A stretch of DNA of 64,000 nucleotides from Pseudohalocynthiibacter aestuariivivens (GCF_018457175.1 NZ_JAGFNU010000007.1:145588-209587), one strand, 5' to 3'; shown: positions 1-10,941, numbered from the stretch's first letter. Program-made: numbers and translations. The notes: generated by a model from the sequence alone, not told the origin.

Positions 1-305
1 CAGGCTGCAGGCGCAAGCGCCATAGAAAGACATGCCAGCGCAAGCCCAACCATGACAAAAGCACCCAAAGACCGAACGCGAAACTTGTCGGTCAACGCAC
101 CCGCCCAGATCATTACAATGGCTGACGTCGCTGTACCTAATGAGTAGATGCCACCCCATGCACCATGGCTAAGTCCGAACTCCTGCCGGATTTCGCCGGC
201 GAATACCGAAATGAAGAAGGTTTGGCCAAAGCTCGATACGAGTGTCAGCAGTACCCCGGCCGATAACCAGCGAACATTACTTCGGAGAAAACCAAGAAAG
301 GACAT
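1..305 (-). CDS. MFS transporter, N-terminal part (cut by window edge)
   Basis: This is the first ~101 residues of a membrane transporter on the minus strand; the gene runs off the left edge. The reading frame starts at an ATG ending at 305, with a GGAG ribosome site about 7 bases upstream. The protein starts MSFLGFLRSNVRWLSAG and shows three hydrophobic segments, at about residues 13-35, 50-70 and 80-100. A G-x-L-x-D-[KR] type turn (AGALTDKFRVRS) follows the second segment, which is the loop 2-3 signature of the major facilitator superfamily. The Gly/Ala-rich first helix and the phrase 'FFISVFAGEIRQEFGLS' fit the common MFS drug/metabolite branch. The substrate cannot be inferred from this fragment. 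Confidence 0.8.
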   Translation of the reverse strand, partial: MSFLGFLRSNVRWLSAGVLLTLVSSFGQTFFISVFAGEIRQEFGLSHGAWGGIYSLGTATSAIVMIWAGALTDKFRVRSLGAFVMVGLALACLSMALAPAA

Positions 306-382
306 CAATGCTCCAACCAACGGGCAATTCTTTGCGTGATGGAACAAAAATGAAAAGCGAAAACGACAAGAGGGCAGTTGAT

Positions 383-1477
383 TTACAGGGGTGACAAAAC
401 CACCTGCGTTGCGTTCTGCACGGTTAAAACGGTGCCTTGAAGCAAATCAAGGCGGCCGGCACGATCGTTGCGGAAAGAGCTTTCGAGCATAGGAAGCAGG
501 GACAAAATTCTGATGAGCGCAGGCGAAGATGCTGCCGTGAAATGGCCATCCAGCCCTGTCGAAAAATCCGTAACATCAAAGACGGTGACTTCCAGATCAG
601 AAATAACGTTCGCATTTGTTAGTGTACCCAGCCTATTTGGTTGCCCGGTTAGCCGCGCAGAAAGCCGCAGCGCCCTGTCTTTCTCGGATGCGAAAATAAC
701 AAATGGCTGCGGCAGCTTCCCGATACGCATCGCCTGTTGGTGAAACACTTCAACATCGATGTCAGGCGAAATCAGCACGACGCCGCCAAGCGCTCTGCGC
801 AAAACGGATGAGTCCGAAATCGCCATCTGACGAAGCGTTTCCACTGTCAGGAGCGCGCCAAGTGAATGGGCCATCAATAGTATTTTTTCGGCGCCTGCGT
901 TTTGGACCGTGTCAAGCAACTCCTCAAGCCCGTCGCGCGCGAAAAGGACCGAGTCCCGGTCATATCCGTAGCCAAGCGGATGCCCGGCGCTGGGCCATGA
1001 ATAGTGCACCGCCACTTCAGACAAGCCAAAATCATGGGATATCTGAGCAATCCGATACACCCCCTCGGCAAAATTATTGTTGAAGCCATGTACGTAGACA
1101 ATTGCCAGCCGTTCACCTGAAGGTCGAGACCGAAGTTCTTTTCGCAGCGCGGCCCTGAAATCATCTGCTCCGGAAAACTTTGTATCCTGTGTCGCGACAA
1201 AGTGCTGACGTGGGTCAGGATTTGACCCGGAAATTTCAATGGCCCCAGTCTCATGATCTGGCGGAACGGAAACGTCTAGCCGGCCAAAGGTAACATTTTC
1301 AGATCGTCTTGATCCATACTGGCGCGCAGGATCGGCGCGCCGCGAGGTGCCATAAAAAATAGGGTAATTTGTTCCGGCGTCCTGAGCGACTGGATTAACA
1401 ACAATAATGCCGCGGGGCGCGCAAGCGACGAGGCCGAGACATAGAAAAAGCGTTAAAGCCCGAACGAACACGCCCAT
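383..1477 (-). CDS. alpha/beta-hydrolase lipoprotein (DUF900/COG4782 type)
   Basis: This 364-residue protein begins with a short hydrophobic signal and a lipobox (L-V-A-C, Cys19), so it is probably a lipid-anchored envelope protein. The body matches the DUF900 alpha/beta-hydrolase family. There is a 'YVHGFNNNF' oxyanion-hole strand near residue 128, a nucleophile elbow 'MAHSLGALL' (Ala-His-Ser-Leu-Gly, an A-x-S-x-G variant), an acidic residue region 'ISPDID' and a late His in 'LDGHF'. The family is predicted to contain esterases or lipases; no substrate is established. The gene lies 57 bases downstream of hslU on the same strand, with no clear functional tie. Confidence 0.8.
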   Translation of the reverse strand: MGVFVRALTLFLCLGLVACAPRGIIVVNPVAQDAGTNYPIFYGTSRRADPARQYGSRRSENVTFGRLDVSVPPDHETGAIEISGSNPDPRQHFVATQDTKFSGADDFRAALRKELRSRPSGERLAIVYVHGFNNNFAEGVYRIAQISHDFGLSEVAVHYSWPSAGHPLGYGYDRDSVLFARDGLEELLDTVQNAGAEKILLMAHSLGALLTVETLRQMAISDSSVLRRALGGVVLISPDIDVEVFHQQAMRIGKLPQPFVIFASEKDRALRLSARLTGQPNRLGTLTNANVISDLEVTVFDVTDFSTGLDGHFTAASSPALIRILSLLPMLESSFRNDRAGRLDLLQGTVLTVQNATQVVLSPL

Positions 1478-1534
1478 AAAATCCCGACCCGAATGAACAC
1501 TTTCTTGAGTGTTACAGTTTATTTCTAAAAGCGG

Positions 1535-2842
1535 CTATAGCACGTAGCGACTAAGATCCGTTGATTTTGTGAGCTCGCCCAGATTTGCATCAACAAATTC
1601 GGCGTTAACCGTTACGTCAATGCCTGCTTGGTCGGGCGCGGAGAAGCTAAGCTCTTCAAAAACCCGCTCCATAACCGTGTAAAGCCGACGCGCGCCAATG
1701 TTCTCGACACTTTGGTTTACGTCCGCTGCAATTTTGGCCAGTGCCGCAATGCCGTCTACGGTAAAGGTCACAGTCACGTCTTCGGTTGCCATTAAGGCAG
1801 TGTATTGAAGTGTTAACGCATTGTCCGTTTCGGTAAGAATTCGGACAAAATCACCTTCGGTCAGCGCACGAAGCTCAACGCGAATTGGCAGACGACCCTG
1901 AAGCTCGGGCAACAGGTCAGACGGTTTCGCAATGTGAAACGCGCCGCTGGCGATAAACAGAATATGGTCTGTTTTAACGGGTCCGTGTTTCGTTGAGACA
2001 ACCGTTCCCTCGATCAGCGGCAGCAAATCGCGCTGCACACCCTCGCGGCTTACGTCAGCGCCGCGCGCATCTGCGCGGGCGCAAACCTTGTCAATCTCAT
2101 CAAGAAACACGATGCCATTTTGCTCGACAGCTTCTAACGCATTTCGCGTAACGATCTCGTCATCCAGTAACTTGTCCGCCTCTTCCCCGATCAATAGCGC
2201 ATAGCTTTCGGCGACGGTAAGCTTTTTACGCGTGGTTCGGCCGCCCATCGCTTTGCCAAAAAGGTCACCCAAATTCATCATGCCCATGTTCTGACCAGGT
2301 TGGCCCGGAACCTCGAACATCGACATCGGGTTAGTGGAGTCGGCGATATCAAGCTCGATCATCGTATCGTCAAGCTCTCCGTTCTTGAGCTTGCCACGAA
2401 ACATTTCGCGGGTGGTTTCACGGGCGTCTTTACCTGCGATAGCTTCAACAACACGCTCTTCTGCAGCAGCATGAGCGGCGGCTTTTACGTCATCGCGCAT
2501 CTGTTCGCGGATCATGGCAATTGCACTGTCAGCAAGGTCGCGGACAATCTGCTCTACATCGCGGCCCACATAGCCAACCTCGGTAAATTTCGTTGCCTCA
2601 ACCTTGATAAACGGTGCGCGCGCAAGCTTTGCCAAACGACGGCTGATTTCGGTCTTACCCACCCCGGTTGGGCCAATCATCAGAATGTTTTTCGGATAAA
2701 CCTCTTCGCGCAAATCGTCGTTTAGCTGTTTGCGCCGCCAACGGTTGCGCAATGCCACGGCGACAGCACGCTTTGCGCCATTTTGACCAATGATAAAGCG
2801 GTCCAGCTCAGACACGATTTCGCGCGGGGTAAGGTCTGTCAT
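1535..2842 (-). CDS. hslU: ATP-dependent protease ATPase subunit HslU (ClpY)
   Basis: HslU is the AAA+ unfoldase that feeds substrates to the HslV peptidase in the cytoplasm. The protein has Walker A '[10 protein letters not shown]' near residue 55, the HslU-specific I-domain, Walker B 'FLDEID' near 250 and a C-terminal '...LSRYVL' tail, which in this family docks into HslV. I chose the ATG at 2842 ([10 protein letters not shown], 435 residues), because the frame extended upstream would begin only at a TTG five codons earlier, and 435 residues is the normal length. Unusually, hslV is not directly upstream. It lies on the same strand but is separated by an opposite-strand DM13 gene and about 600 bases, so hslU probably needs its own promoter. 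Confidence 0.97.
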   Translation of the reverse strand: MTDLTPREIVSELDRFIIGQNGAKRAVAVALRNRWRRKQLNDDLREEVYPKNILMIGPTGVGKTEISRRLAKLARAPFIKVEATKFTEVGYVGRDVEQIVRDLADSAIAMIREQMRDDVKAAAHAAAEERVVEAIAGKDARETTREMFRGKLKNGELDDTMIELDIADSTNPMSMFEVPGQPGQNMGMMNLGDLFGKAMGGRTTRKKLTVAESYALLIGEEADKLLDDEIVTRNALEAVEQNGIVFLDEIDKVCARADARGADVSREGVQRDLLPLIEGTVVSTKHGPVKTDHILFIASGAFHIAKPSDLLPELQGRLPIRVELRALTEGDFVRILTETDNALTLQYTALMATEDVTVTFTVDGIAALAKIAADVNQSVENIGARRLYTVMERVFEELSFSAPDQAGIDVTVNAEFVDANLGELTKSTDLSRYVL

Positions 2843-3004
2843 AGTTTTTATGTCCAAAAAGAAGAGTAGAGAACAACCTAGTCATACACGCCGAAAACAC
2901 AAGATCGCACAGTTGGTTCACGCAATATAACCTGTAGGTGAGAGGCGGTATTTATTTACTTTTTATTAACTAAGTTTGCCAAACGAAATTCAAAGGAGGA
3001 CACC

Positions 3005-3406
3005 ATGATTTCGAAACGCAATATCATCAACCTGTTCGGCGCTGGCGCAACGGCCATCGCCCTTAGCGTGACCGCAATGCCTGCACTAGCTGGAATGAAT
3101 GGCGACAGCGGCACATTTATTGGCCAGTCCAACCACGTCACCACGGGCGGAGTCTCTATCGTGGAAGAGGGCGGCAAATTCTACGTAGAACTTGCTGATG
3201 ATTTTAGTCTTGATGGCGGCCCTGACCCACGCGTTGCGCTTGGCAACAATGGGTACGACTCTGATACACTCCTTGGCGAGCTTCGTGAGCTTACAGGCAC
3301 ACAACGTTACGAAATCCCGGCCAGCGTTGATATCAGCGACTACAATCAAGTTTTTATCTGGTGCGAAATCGCCGGTGTTCCACTTGGTGTTGCAACCCTG
3401 AACTAA
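3005..3406 (+). CDS. secreted DM13-domain protein
   Basis: This 133-residue protein starts at an ATG with a strong AAAGGAGG ribosome site. It has a Sec signal peptide, with cleavage likely after 'AMPALA' near residue 29. The rest is almost entirely one DM13 domain: 'GTFIGQSNHVTTGG' at the start, an acidic 'ELADDFSLDGGPDP' stretch, and the closing 'YNQVFIWCEIAGVPLGVATL' with the conserved Trp-Cys pair. DM13 domains occur in secreted or membrane-tethered proteins and are suspected of taking part in redox or electron transfer; no reaction is proven. It lies between hslV and hslU on the opposite strand, which breaks the usual hslVU operon. Confidence 0.85.
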   Translation: MISKRNIINLFGAGATAIALSVTAMPALAGMNGDSGTFIGQSNHVTTGGVSIVEEGGKFYVELADDFSLDGGPDPRVALGNNGYDSDTLLGELRELTGTQRYEIPASVDISDYNQVFIWCEIAGVPLGVATLN

Positions 3407-3428
3407 GGCAGACCTCCCAAATGCCTGT

Positions 3429-3460
3429 CTGACCGCATTTATGTGGTCAGGCTTTAATCT
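3429..3460 (+). terminator. weak stem-loop terminator after the DM13 gene
   Basis: A 9-base-pair stem with one G-U pair (CTGACCGCA / TGTGGTCAG, loop TTTA) follows the DM13 stop codon. It is trailed by a broken T-rich stretch (CTTTAATCTTTT). The right arm overlaps the hslV stop codon on the other strand, so it may be a shared end for two convergent genes. The T tract is poor, hence low confidence. Confidence 0.4.
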
Positions 3461-4004
3461 TTTCAACTGTCAGGTTTCCATTGGTGTAAACACAGATATC
3501 AGAAGCAATCGCCATAGCTTTACGTGCTATTTCTTCGGCCTTGAGATCGCTGTCCATCATGGCCCGTGCGGCGGCGAGCGCATAGTTCCCACCTGATCCG
3601 ATTGCCGTCACATCATGTTCAGGCTCCAGAACATCGCCCGCGCCGGTTATGACCAACAGTTCGGTCCCGTCGGTGACAATCAGCATTGCTTCAAGTTTTT
3701 GAAGATATTTGTCGGTACGCCAGTCCTTCGCAAGCTCAACAGAGGCGCGCGCCAATTGGCCCGGCGTCGCCTCGAGCTTGACCTCAAGCCGTTCGAGCAG
3801 TGTAAAGGCGTCAGCGGTTGAGCCAGCGAAGCCAGCGATAACGTCATAGCCGCCGGGCGCAAGTTTGCGGACTTTACGGGCCGTTCCTTTGATCACTGTT
3901 TGACCAAGGCTGACCTGACCGTCGCCGGCAATGACAACCTCGCCACCCTTTTTTACGCCGATAATCGTTGTGCCGTGCCAACCGGGAAAATCTTCGTTAG
4001 CCAT
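3447..4004 (-). CDS. hslV: ATP-dependent protease peptidase subunit HslV (ClpQ)
   Basis: HslV is the proteasome-like peptidase that pairs with HslU. The 185-residue protein has the N-terminal '[12 protein letters not shown]'; the threonine after Gly11 becomes the catalytic nucleophile once the propeptide is removed. The family motifs '[12 protein letters not shown]', '[17 protein letters not shown]' and '[15 protein letters not shown]' are all present. The start ATG at 4004 gives the alphaproteobacterial propeptide of about 11 residues. The partner hslU is downstream on the same strand but separated by the opposite-strand DM13 gene. Confidence 0.97.
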   Translation of the reverse strand: MANEDFPGWHGTTIIGVKKGGEVVIAGDGQVSLGQTVIKGTARKVRKLAPGGYDVIAGFAGSTADAFTLLERLEVKLEATPGQLARASVELAKDWRTDKYLQKLEAMLIVTDGTELLVITGAGDVLEPEHDVTAIGSGGNYALAAARAMMDSDLKAEEIARKAMAIASDICVYTNGNLTVEKIKA

Positions 4005-4186
4005 GTGCCCTCCGTTTGTTCAGACCTATATGGCTTGGTGTTTGGTGAGGTGCAAGGTTACGTGTTCGCAAGAACCCGGTCTGATGCTTTCTCTGGCAAT
4101 AACGCTTCAACCGCTGTCGCCACAACACAATGAAGAACGCCACCGCCAGCCTCAACACCATTCAAATCGTCTTTCGCTGCCTGCAT

Positions 4187-4216
4187 GAAAAGAAAAGGGG
4201 CGCAAAAGCGCCCCGT
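4187..4216 (-). terminator. rho-independent terminator of trxA
   Basis: Read on the minus strand, a perfect 7-base-pair GC stem (GGGGCGC / GCGCCCC) with a TTTT loop is followed by TTTTCTTTT. It sits 23 bases beyond the trxA stop codon and ends the leftward tsaE-murU-addB-addA-trxA run. Confidence 0.88.
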
Positions 4217-4238
4217 AATCTTATAGTTATATTAGAGA

Positions 4239-4559
4239 TCAGACAGCTTCGTCGATCCAGCTTTGCAGCGCGGCTTTGGGTGCCGCGCCAACTTTGTTGG
4301 AAACAACTTCGCCATCTTTGAACATGAACAACGCCGGAATACCGCGCACACCCAATTGGGCGGGGGAATTTGGGTTGTCGTCCACATTTACTTTGACGAC
4401 CTTGATCCGGCCTTCGTATTCGGCTGAAAGCTCTTCCAGAGCGGGGCCGATCTGCTTACAGGGGCCGCACCATTCTGCCCAGAAATCTACGATTACTGGA
4501 ATGTCTGATTGCTTGACTTCGGCGTCAAAGGTTTCGTCGGTGACTGCGACAGTGGCCAT
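4239..4559 (-). CDS. trxA: thioredoxin
   Basis: This is a 106-residue cytoplasmic thioredoxin, a general protein disulfide reductant recycled by thioredoxin reductase. The active site is the classical 'WAEWCGPC', followed by '[10 protein letters not shown]', and the cis-proline loop '[12 protein letters not shown]' is intact. The ATG at 4559 is preceded by a GGAGAGAG ribosome site; the longer upstream frame has no family support. It follows addA by 62 bases on the same strand, the common order in Rhodobacteraceae, and ends at a strong terminator. Confidence 0.97.
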   Translation of the reverse strand: MATVAVTDETFDAEVKQSDIPVIVDFWAEWCGPCKQIGPALEELSAEYEGRIKVVKVNVDDNPNSPAQLGVRGIPALFMFKDGEVVSNKVGAAPKAALQSWIDEAV

Positions 4560-4621
4560 AGGCTCTCTCCGAAAAAATGGAATGCGTTGGGAGTGGAACG
4601 TAGGTGCCCGACAGGGGGCCG

Positions 4622-7600
4622 TCAAGGAGAAGCCGCGCGACGAAGCGCTTCAATCACAGCTTCTTGTGAAAGCGGCATCAATTCTGCTGTCCGCGTCCAC
4701 AAAATGGCAGTCTCAACCGACCGGTCCGGGTAGATTTGTGAGAGCGCTGCCGAATAGGCCCCCATTTGGCGTAATATGCCCTCGGGCACATCAGAAGTAT
4801 TTTTGGGAACAAGCGCGTTTGATTTGAAATCTACGGCCAAAACACGAGCTGGCTTGATCAGCAACCGATCGATCGCGCCATGAATGCGCTGCCCGTCAAG
4901 GTCCGGCAGGTTTGCGGAAACGTCAACTTCGGCAAGGGTATCATCCGAGAATAAAAACGCGAGCTTTGGGTTCATTAAGACCTGCTGCGCCTCTGCTAAA
5001 AGCGCGCGCGCCTCTTGCTCGGGTGTAGTGTCTTCTCCCGAGGATAGAATATCAATCGCCAGCGTCCCCCAAGTTTCTGGTGGGTAAACAGGCAGATATT
5101 CAAGCAAACGATGCAGCCTTCGTCCTCGCAACAATGCTTCTTCTTCATCTAGCCCGGCATCGCCCAGTAATGCCTTCGCGCCGCCCAAACCAGACGGGGC
5201 CGATGTTTTTTCTGTATCTGCCGGAGTGATCGCCCTTTTTTGCGCCCAGTCCGGAAGATCAGCGCGGGCTGCGGTTAATTGATCAGGCTCAACTTTCCCG
5301 AGGCCGCTCCAGTCACCTTCTTCAAGCCGCAGCCCCTGCCCGCCCGCAAACATATGCGGTGCAGCACCCGATGTGTTCATTCCGCTTCGGGCGGTTTCAT
5401 ACCAGCTGTTGCCATCTTTACCCAACTCACCAGCCGCCGCGATAATCAGCCATTTTTCAGCCCGCGTCATTGCCACGTATAGCAACCTATCTCGTTCGGC
5501 GGCCTGCTTAGCCTTTAACGTTTCATGGGCTTCGGCCATTATCCGGGGCTGCATGTTGGCGGAGGCTTTCCAAACTGGCCCGCGTTCTGTCAGGTAAATC
5601 TCGTCTCGCAGGTTCAAATTACGCTGGCCTGTATCAGGCAAAATCACGATGGGTGCCTCCAGCCCCTTTGCGCCATGAACGGTCATCACCCGAATTTGGT
5701 CACCAGCACTGTCCATTTGCCGTTTGATTTCAACGTCATCCGCCTCTAGCCATGTCAGAAATCCTGTAAGGCTGGGCACTTGCGCACGCTCATAGGAAAG
5801 CGCCTGCGATAGCAGCGCATCGATTCCATCTTCTGCCTCAGAGCCCAGCCGGGCCAGCAGATTTAACCGCCCGCGATAGCGGGTCAGAATCCGTTCAATC
5901 AAATCATAGGGCCGCAGATAGTCGGCATCATCGCGCAACGCCTGAAGCATGGCGTGCGTCTCTGGGTGTTCTGCGGCCTTTCCCCGAAGCGCGGCCCAAA
6001 GATATTCCTTTTCGCCCCTGCGCTGGGCAAGTGCGTGCAGGGCCTCTTCTGTCCAGCCAAACATCGGGGACCGGAGAGCGGCGGCTAACGAAAGATCGTC
6101 TTCTGGCGTGGCCAGAAAAGACAGCAGCGCCGAGATATCTTTGACAGCAAGTTCTGCACCCACTTTCAATCGATCCGCCCCGGCAATAGGCAGGCCGAAA
6201 TTTTTGCAGGCGCGAATGATTTCATGAAACAGATCAGATCGGCGCTGCACCAGTATCAGAATGTCCCCTGCCCGCACCTTTCGCATTTCAAATTCACCGG
6301 TCTGGCCGACTTCTTCGGGAATATTTTCTTTCCCGATCATACCAGCAATCTGCTCGGCGATCTGGGACGCGAGCTTTACCGAGTGGTGGTTTTCAGCGAC
6401 CTTATCAACCGGATCGAACCAATCCCTGTCTTCTTTTTCCGCGGTTCTCGGAATGGCAGGCCAAAGATCAACGCGCCCGGGCATGTTTTGCTTGAACGAA
6501 ATGTGATGAATGTCGCCACCCAGGCCGTTGCCCGTTCGTTCCTGAAACGCTGTATCAACAAGGCGAAGTATCGGGTTTGCGGACCGGAACGAATATTCAA
6601 GTTGCATGGGCTGAAAGGGAATTTGCACATCGTCCAGTTTTTTCTGAAAATGCGCGCGCATCCTGTCAAACCCATCAGGATCGGCGCCCTGAAAAGAGTA
6701 GATGGATTGTTTTTTGTCCCCAACGACGAAGATAGATCGTTCCACCTCTGCGCGTGCGCCTTCACCTGTTGTAAACTCTTGCGCCAACCGTTCAATCACG
6801 TCCCATTGCGCAGGGCTTGTGTCTTGCGCCTCGTCGACAAGAATGTGATCGATCCCGCCATCCAACCGGAACAAAACCCACTGCGCAACAAGTGGATCGT
6901 TCAGCAAGCCGCGCGCCTTTAAAATCAAATCATCAAAGTCGAGCCAGCCATGGCGTTGTTTGCGTGTGTTGTATTCTGCCAGAAAAACACTCGCGAACTC
7001 ATGCAATGCAAGCGTTTTTTGGGCGGAATAGAGACTAATTCGCATCTCGCGCGCGGCCTCAACCCGCGCCATTAAACCGTTCAGCTGATCTTGTATAGGC
7101 CCAAGCTTTTCGCGAGTGGGTTTCGTTGGAACCGCATCAATTTTGGCAACAAAGGAACCGGCTTTCGTGTCTTTTCCGCTTAGAAAAACACTCTCGAAAA
7201 TTGTTAGGTCTGAGAAAGAGATTTTATTCGGATCTATGAGAGCCAATCTTGCCGCATTTTTAGCGTCTGTCGGGCCTCCGGCAAACATGAGAGCTACAGC
7301 TGTTTGCAGTAAATGAGGCTCATCTCCTTTAAGAACAGCAGTCAACACATCAGACTCGGATGTGTCTGCGTTCAGATCAAACCTCTTCCATACGTCAACG
7401 GCGTTGGGTTTTTTGGCAAAGGCTTCTTTGTGTTTTACAATTTCTCGCGTCAGCGCTGAAAAATCTTCGCCAGAATAATAATGCGCGACACCGTCGATGA
7501 GTTTGACGTTTGACCCATCGGCAAGCTCTTCAACAATTTCCTCGCGAAGCAGCTTGGCAGCCCTGTCGTCCATTTCCGTGAACTGAGGTGAAACCCGCGC

Positions 7601-8014
7601 TTCAAGTGGAAAGCGGTGCAGCAGCGATGAGCAGAAGGAGTGGATTGTTTGAATCTTCAACCCGCCCGGCGTTTCGATCGCCCGCGCGAACAGACGCCGT
7701 GCCCGGGCGAGAACATCTGCGTCTATTTCAACCTCAACGCCGAGGGTCAGTAAATCCTCCCGCAGCGCAGAATCCTCTTTCATCGCCCAGGAACCCAACC
7801 GTTTGAACAACCGATTTTGCATTTCTGAAGCAGCGGCTTTTGTGTAGGTCAGGCATAAGATGTGTTGGGGCGAAACCTCGCCTAGCAGCAGACGCGCAAC
7901 GCGGTCTGTCAGAACCCTCGTTTTGCCGGATCCGGCGTTTGCCGAAAGCCAGACAGATCCACGCGGATCAGCGGCGCGAACCTGTCGTTCGGTGGCTGCG
8001 TCGCGACGTTTCAT
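4622..8014 (-). CDS. addA: double-strand break repair helicase-nuclease AddA
   Basis: AddA is the UvrD-like motor and one of the two nucleases of the AddAB complex, which resects DNA ends before RecA loading and replaces RecBCD in alphaproteobacteria. The 1130-residue protein has Walker A '[12 protein letters not shown]' near residue 25, the helicase motif '[14 protein letters not shown]', '[14 protein letters not shown]', the late '[17 protein letters not shown]' and '[12 protein letters not shown]'. A C-terminal RecB-type nuclease core contains 'GAIDRLL' and '[10 protein letters not shown]'. The start codon overlaps the addB stop by four bases, so translation is probably coupled. Confidence 0.96.
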   Translation of the reverse strand: MKRRDAATERQVRAADPRGSVWLSANAGSGKTRVLTDRVARLLLGEVSPQHILCLTYTKAAASEMQNRLFKRLGSWAMKEDSALREDLLTLGVEVEIDADVLARARRLFARAIETPGGLKIQTIHSFCSSLLHRFPLEARVSPQFTEMDDRAAKLLREEIVEELADGSNVKLIDGVAHYYSGEDFSALTREIVKHKEAFAKKPNAVDVWKRFDLNADTSESDVLTAVLKGDEPHLLQTAVALMFAGGPTDAKNAARLALIDPNKISFSDLTIFESVFLSGKDTKAGSFVAKIDAVPTKPTREKLGPIQDQLNGLMARVEAAREMRISLYSAQKTLALHEFASVFLAEYNTRKQRHGWLDFDDLILKARGLLNDPLVAQWVLFRLDGGIDHILVDEAQDTSPAQWDVIERLAQEFTTGEGARAEVERSIFVVGDKKQSIYSFQGADPDGFDRMRAHFQKKLDDVQIPFQPMQLEYSFRSANPILRLVDTAFQERTGNGLGGDIHHISFKQNMPGRVDLWPAIPRTAEKEDRDWFDPVDKVAENHHSVKLASQIAEQIAGMIGKENIPEEVGQTGEFEMRKVRAGDILILVQRRSDLFHEIIRACKNFGLPIAGADRLKVGAELAVKDISALLSFLATPEDDLSLAAALRSPMFGWTEEALHALAQRRGEKEYLWAALRGKAAEHPETHAMLQALRDDADYLRPYDLIERILTRYRGRLNLLARLGSEAEDGIDALLSQALSYERAQVPSLTGFLTWLEADDVEIKRQMDSAGDQIRVMTVHGAKGLEAPIVILPDTGQRNLNLRDEIYLTERGPVWKASANMQPRIMAEAHETLKAKQAAERDRLLYVAMTRAEKWLIIAAAGELGKDGNSWYETARSGMNTSGAAPHMFAGGQGLRLEEGDWSGLGKVEPDQLTAARADLPDWAQKRAITPADTEKTSAPSGLGGAKALLGDAGLDEEEALLRGRRLHRLLEYLPVYPPETWGTLAIDILSSGEDTTPEQEARALLAEAQQVLMNPKLAFLFSDDTLAEVDVSANLPDLDGQRIHGAIDRLLIKPARVLAVDFKSNALVPKNTSDVPEGILRQMGAYSAALSQIYPDRSVETAILWTRTAELMPLSQEAVIEALRRAASP

Positions 8015-10941
8015 GGCATTTCCTTTGGTGCCGGCTCCTGGGTTTCATCCCATTCGCCGAAACGCGCCAAGTGGTCAAAGTCGCCCCCAAAGCGCATTTT
8101 TGCCATGGCGCGACGAGAGGTATATCCTTGTTTTGGGCCTGAATAGGCTCTAATCAGCGCGTCAAACTCTTGCCAAACCTGATCAAGCCCTGGGTCATCC
8201 AGCGGTGCGTGCACTTCCTTTGGCGAACTACCAAGCCCGATGTATGTCGCGCCAGCAACATGTGCCGAGCCGATTTCAGAAAACCCCCCGCGCTCAACCA
8301 TTGCGGCCTCTAGCAGTAGCTGTTTGTCAAAATAGGTTTGTTCTTCGGCAGAGGGCGGTGCACCGGTTTTGTAGTCGATGATGTACACAGACCCATCAGC
8401 GGCGCGGTCAAAGCGATCAGCTTTCGCGGTGAGCGTAAAACCCTGCTCAGCCAGCGAAACGCTTCCTAAAAGTTCTGTCTTTATCGGCGTCGAAATCGCG
8501 CGTCGCGCTTGTTCCCCGGCGATAAACCAGTCAGCAACCCTGGCAAGCTTTGCCCACCAAATACGCCGGGCGGCGGGCCAGGGCGCATCTTCGAGCAAAA
8601 CCTGATCGGCGATGTGCAAAAGCTCTTCTCGTGTAGAGGCGCTTTTTGACAAGAATTGCTCCATCACCTTATGAAGAACGGTCCCGCGTAGGGGCGCATC
8701 TGGCGTTTGCTTGATCGGGTCAAGCGGTTTAAGCCTAAGAACGTACTGCGCGTAAACGGCGTAAGGATCGCGGATCAATGTTTTGATGCGTGTCACGGAA
8801 AGTTTGCGTGGTCTCTGGTTGGTCGGGGGGTACGGAGAAGGTCTGTTTTCCGCAGGAACAGAGACTTTTGGTGTTGAAAGCGCCTCGGCCATATCAAGCC
8901 AGAACTGGCCGCGTTGCTCCATATCTGAATACGCCTCTTTGCCCCCTTGTTCCGTTAAGCCGTTAAGAAGGTTAACAAGCCGATTAACCCAGCGCGAGGG
9001 AACTGTTTCAGCCTCGGCGTCGCGAATGGCGCGGGTTAGCCAAACTTCCTTTGCCGCAATGGCCTGCTGAAAGTCATGGGCTGACAGGCCGATGCGCCGC
9101 TCGGGCAAAAGCAAGCCGGCATCTTGGCGCATCTTTCGGTTCAACCACGGGTCGGGGGCGGGTTGTTCGGGCCAAACCCCATCATTCAGACCGCCGAGTA
9201 TGACCAGATCGGCACCCTGAACACGCGCTTCCAGCGTTCCCCAGATCATAATGTTTGAATGTGGGCGGCTTGGGTCACGGACTTCAACGCGCTTAAGGAT
9301 AGCCAAGAACAACGCGTTGTAATCAGCGGGTGAAAGAATACCGCCAGCACTTGCCTCTCGTTCCAGCTCCTGAACAGCAGCAAGCGCCGCTTTTCCTGCT
9401 GGCTTGTCCCAAAGTGTGCCGGCCCCTTCAACGACTGGTCCGGCAGCGAGCTGTTCGGCAATCTGCAAATGGTGCCGGAGATGATCGGAAAGCGGTCTTT
9501 CTGAAACCTGTTCCAACCCTCCCAGCATTTCCCCTAACCATTTTGTCCAGTCAAGGCGCCCGTCATCGGCACGTAACTCGGCCCAGCCAGTCAGATCCGC
9601 CGGTGTTGGGAAGGGTGGCCCGTAGCGGCGCAGAGACAGCTCTAATTCCCGCGTCCATAAAAGATGTAAGCCGCGATTTTCAGCACCGGTATAGGAAAGC
9701 GGATGTTTTAGCAGCGTTAGCAGCGATTCGGATGTCAGTTTTTGACCAAACAGGTTTGAAACATGCCGCAAGAAACGACCCGGTGCTGAAAGGTGCAATG
9801 GTCGCCCCGCGCTATCGTCTGGCTCTATCCTCCATTGATCAAGTGCTGCGGTGACTTGCCGCGTAAGTTGGCGATCAGGTGAAATAAGGGCAGCGGTTTC
9901 TCCATCTTCTGCCGCTTTGCGCAGACGAAGCGCAATTGCGACCGCCTCAAGACGCGAAGACGGGGCCTCTATCAGGCTTATGGATTCGGTTGATTTGCCA
10001 ACATCCGTTAACGTGCGCCCCTCTGTCATCCATTGATCTGTTACGGGGGCAGGTCGCAGGGCGAGAGAAACAAGCCGGTTTCGCGGCGGGCTTGGAACAG
10101 GGGTGTCAGACCATTTCAGAACGTCACCCGGACCCAGATCCAGCGAATTCATGAGCTTCGCAAACCGATACTGCGGGTGGTCTTCTGTCGTGAGCGCGTT
10201 GTCGAGGCTGGTCCAAACAGACGCAGGCATGTCAAAATCAAACCCGGGCAACACGAGGGCACCTTGCGGAAGGCGTGCCACAGCCTGCATTAGCAGATGC
10301 GTGGCACCACGAGAGCCGGTTGAACCAGCAACAATCACTGGATGGTCTGGCGGAGAGTCCGCCCAGCGCGAAACAAGCCGTTCTATAACCATGCGCTGAC
10401 GCGCCTCTGAATCAGGCGCTTTTTCGAACTCATCCTGAAAAAAGCGCTGTATTAGAGATACAAATTTGAGCGCGCGCTCCCAATGTCCAGATTGGTCAGT
10501 TACATCCAGTTCCGCTATTTTTTCGGGCGATACACCTTCACCCTGCATTTCATCCATCAAGGCAGCAAGGCTGTCAGCAAGATCAAAAACGGCAGAGCGA
10601 GGCGCGAGATCAGGTTGTTGTTTTAACAATTGGGCCACGAGCTGCGAAAGCTCCAGCCGACGTCGCAGCGGCGGGACGGCTGGCGGCAGATCGGCCATTG
10701 CAGCATCTTGACCCAAATCCGTCACAAGCCGAAGTCGCGGTAACAAAAGGGCAGGGCCAGAATCAAAAAGGTCGCGCACGCGCCGCTGCATTCTGCGGGT
10801 GTTCACAAAAACCTCAACACGCGCCACGTTCTCAGGCGGCATTCCCTGGGTCCGATCCAGCAGGCCGTGTACCAGAGCCTTCGCAAAATCAGCGCCTGGT
10901 GGTAGCCCGAAAATTCTGGCCTTTTCGCAAGGGTCAAACAT
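8011..10941 (-). CDS. addB: double-strand break repair protein AddB
   Basis: AddB is the second subunit of AddAB: an inactive-helicase-like scaffold with its own C-terminal RecB-family nuclease. I chose the ATG at 10941 (MFDPCEKARIFGLPPGADF, 976 residues), which matches the usual AddB beginning. The frame extended upstream runs 87 bases into the previous gene and has no family support. Visible hallmarks are 'PGADFAKALVHGLLDR' near the start, the 'AGSTGSRGATHLL' region, 'WGTLEARVQGADLVILGGLNDGVWP' (written here only as a landmark near residue 600), and the nuclease motif 'KADRFDR...IDYKTG' near residue 870. It overlaps the preceding gene by 8 bases and addA by 4. Confidence 0.94.
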   Translation of the reverse strand: MFDPCEKARIFGLPPGADFAKALVHGLLDRTQGMPPENVARVEVFVNTRRMQRRVRDLFDSGPALLLPRLRLVTDLGQDAAMADLPPAVPPLRRRLELSQLVAQLLKQQPDLAPRSAVFDLADSLAALMDEMQGEGVSPEKIAELDVTDQSGHWERALKFVSLIQRFFQDEFEKAPDSEARQRMVIERLVSRWADSPPDHPVIVAGSTGSRGATHLLMQAVARLPQGALVLPGFDFDMPASVWTSLDNALTTEDHPQYRFAKLMNSLDLGPGDVLKWSDTPVPSPPRNRLVSLALRPAPVTDQWMTEGRTLTDVGKSTESISLIEAPSSRLEAVAIALRLRKAAEDGETAALISPDRQLTRQVTAALDQWRIEPDDSAGRPLHLSAPGRFLRHVSNLFGQKLTSESLLTLLKHPLSYTGAENRGLHLLWTRELELSLRRYGPPFPTPADLTGWAELRADDGRLDWTKWLGEMLGGLEQVSERPLSDHLRHHLQIAEQLAAGPVVEGAGTLWDKPAGKAALAAVQELEREASAGGILSPADYNALFLAILKRVEVRDPSRPHSNIMIWGTLEARVQGADLVILGGLNDGVWPEQPAPDPWLNRKMRQDAGLLLPERRIGLSAHDFQQAIAAKEVWLTRAIRDAEAETVPSRWVNRLVNLLNGLTEQGGKEAYSDMEQRGQFWLDMAEALSTPKVSVPAENRPSPYPPTNQRPRKLSVTRIKTLIRDPYAVYAQYVLRLKPLDPIKQTPDAPLRGTVLHKVMEQFLSKSASTREELLHIADQVLLEDAPWPAARRIWWAKLARVADWFIAGEQARRAISTPIKTELLGSVSLAEQGFTLTAKADRFDRAADGSVYIIDYKTGAPPSAEEQTYFDKQLLLEAAMVERGGFSEIGSAHVAGATYIGLGSSPKEVHAPLDDPGLDQVWQEFDALIRAYSGPKQGYTSRRAMAKMRFGGDFDHLARFGEWDETQEPAPKEMP

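Noticed and set aside
2842..2857. Longer hslU reading frame starting at 2857
   Set aside because: That start is a TTG; the ATG five codons later gives the usual 435-residue protein.
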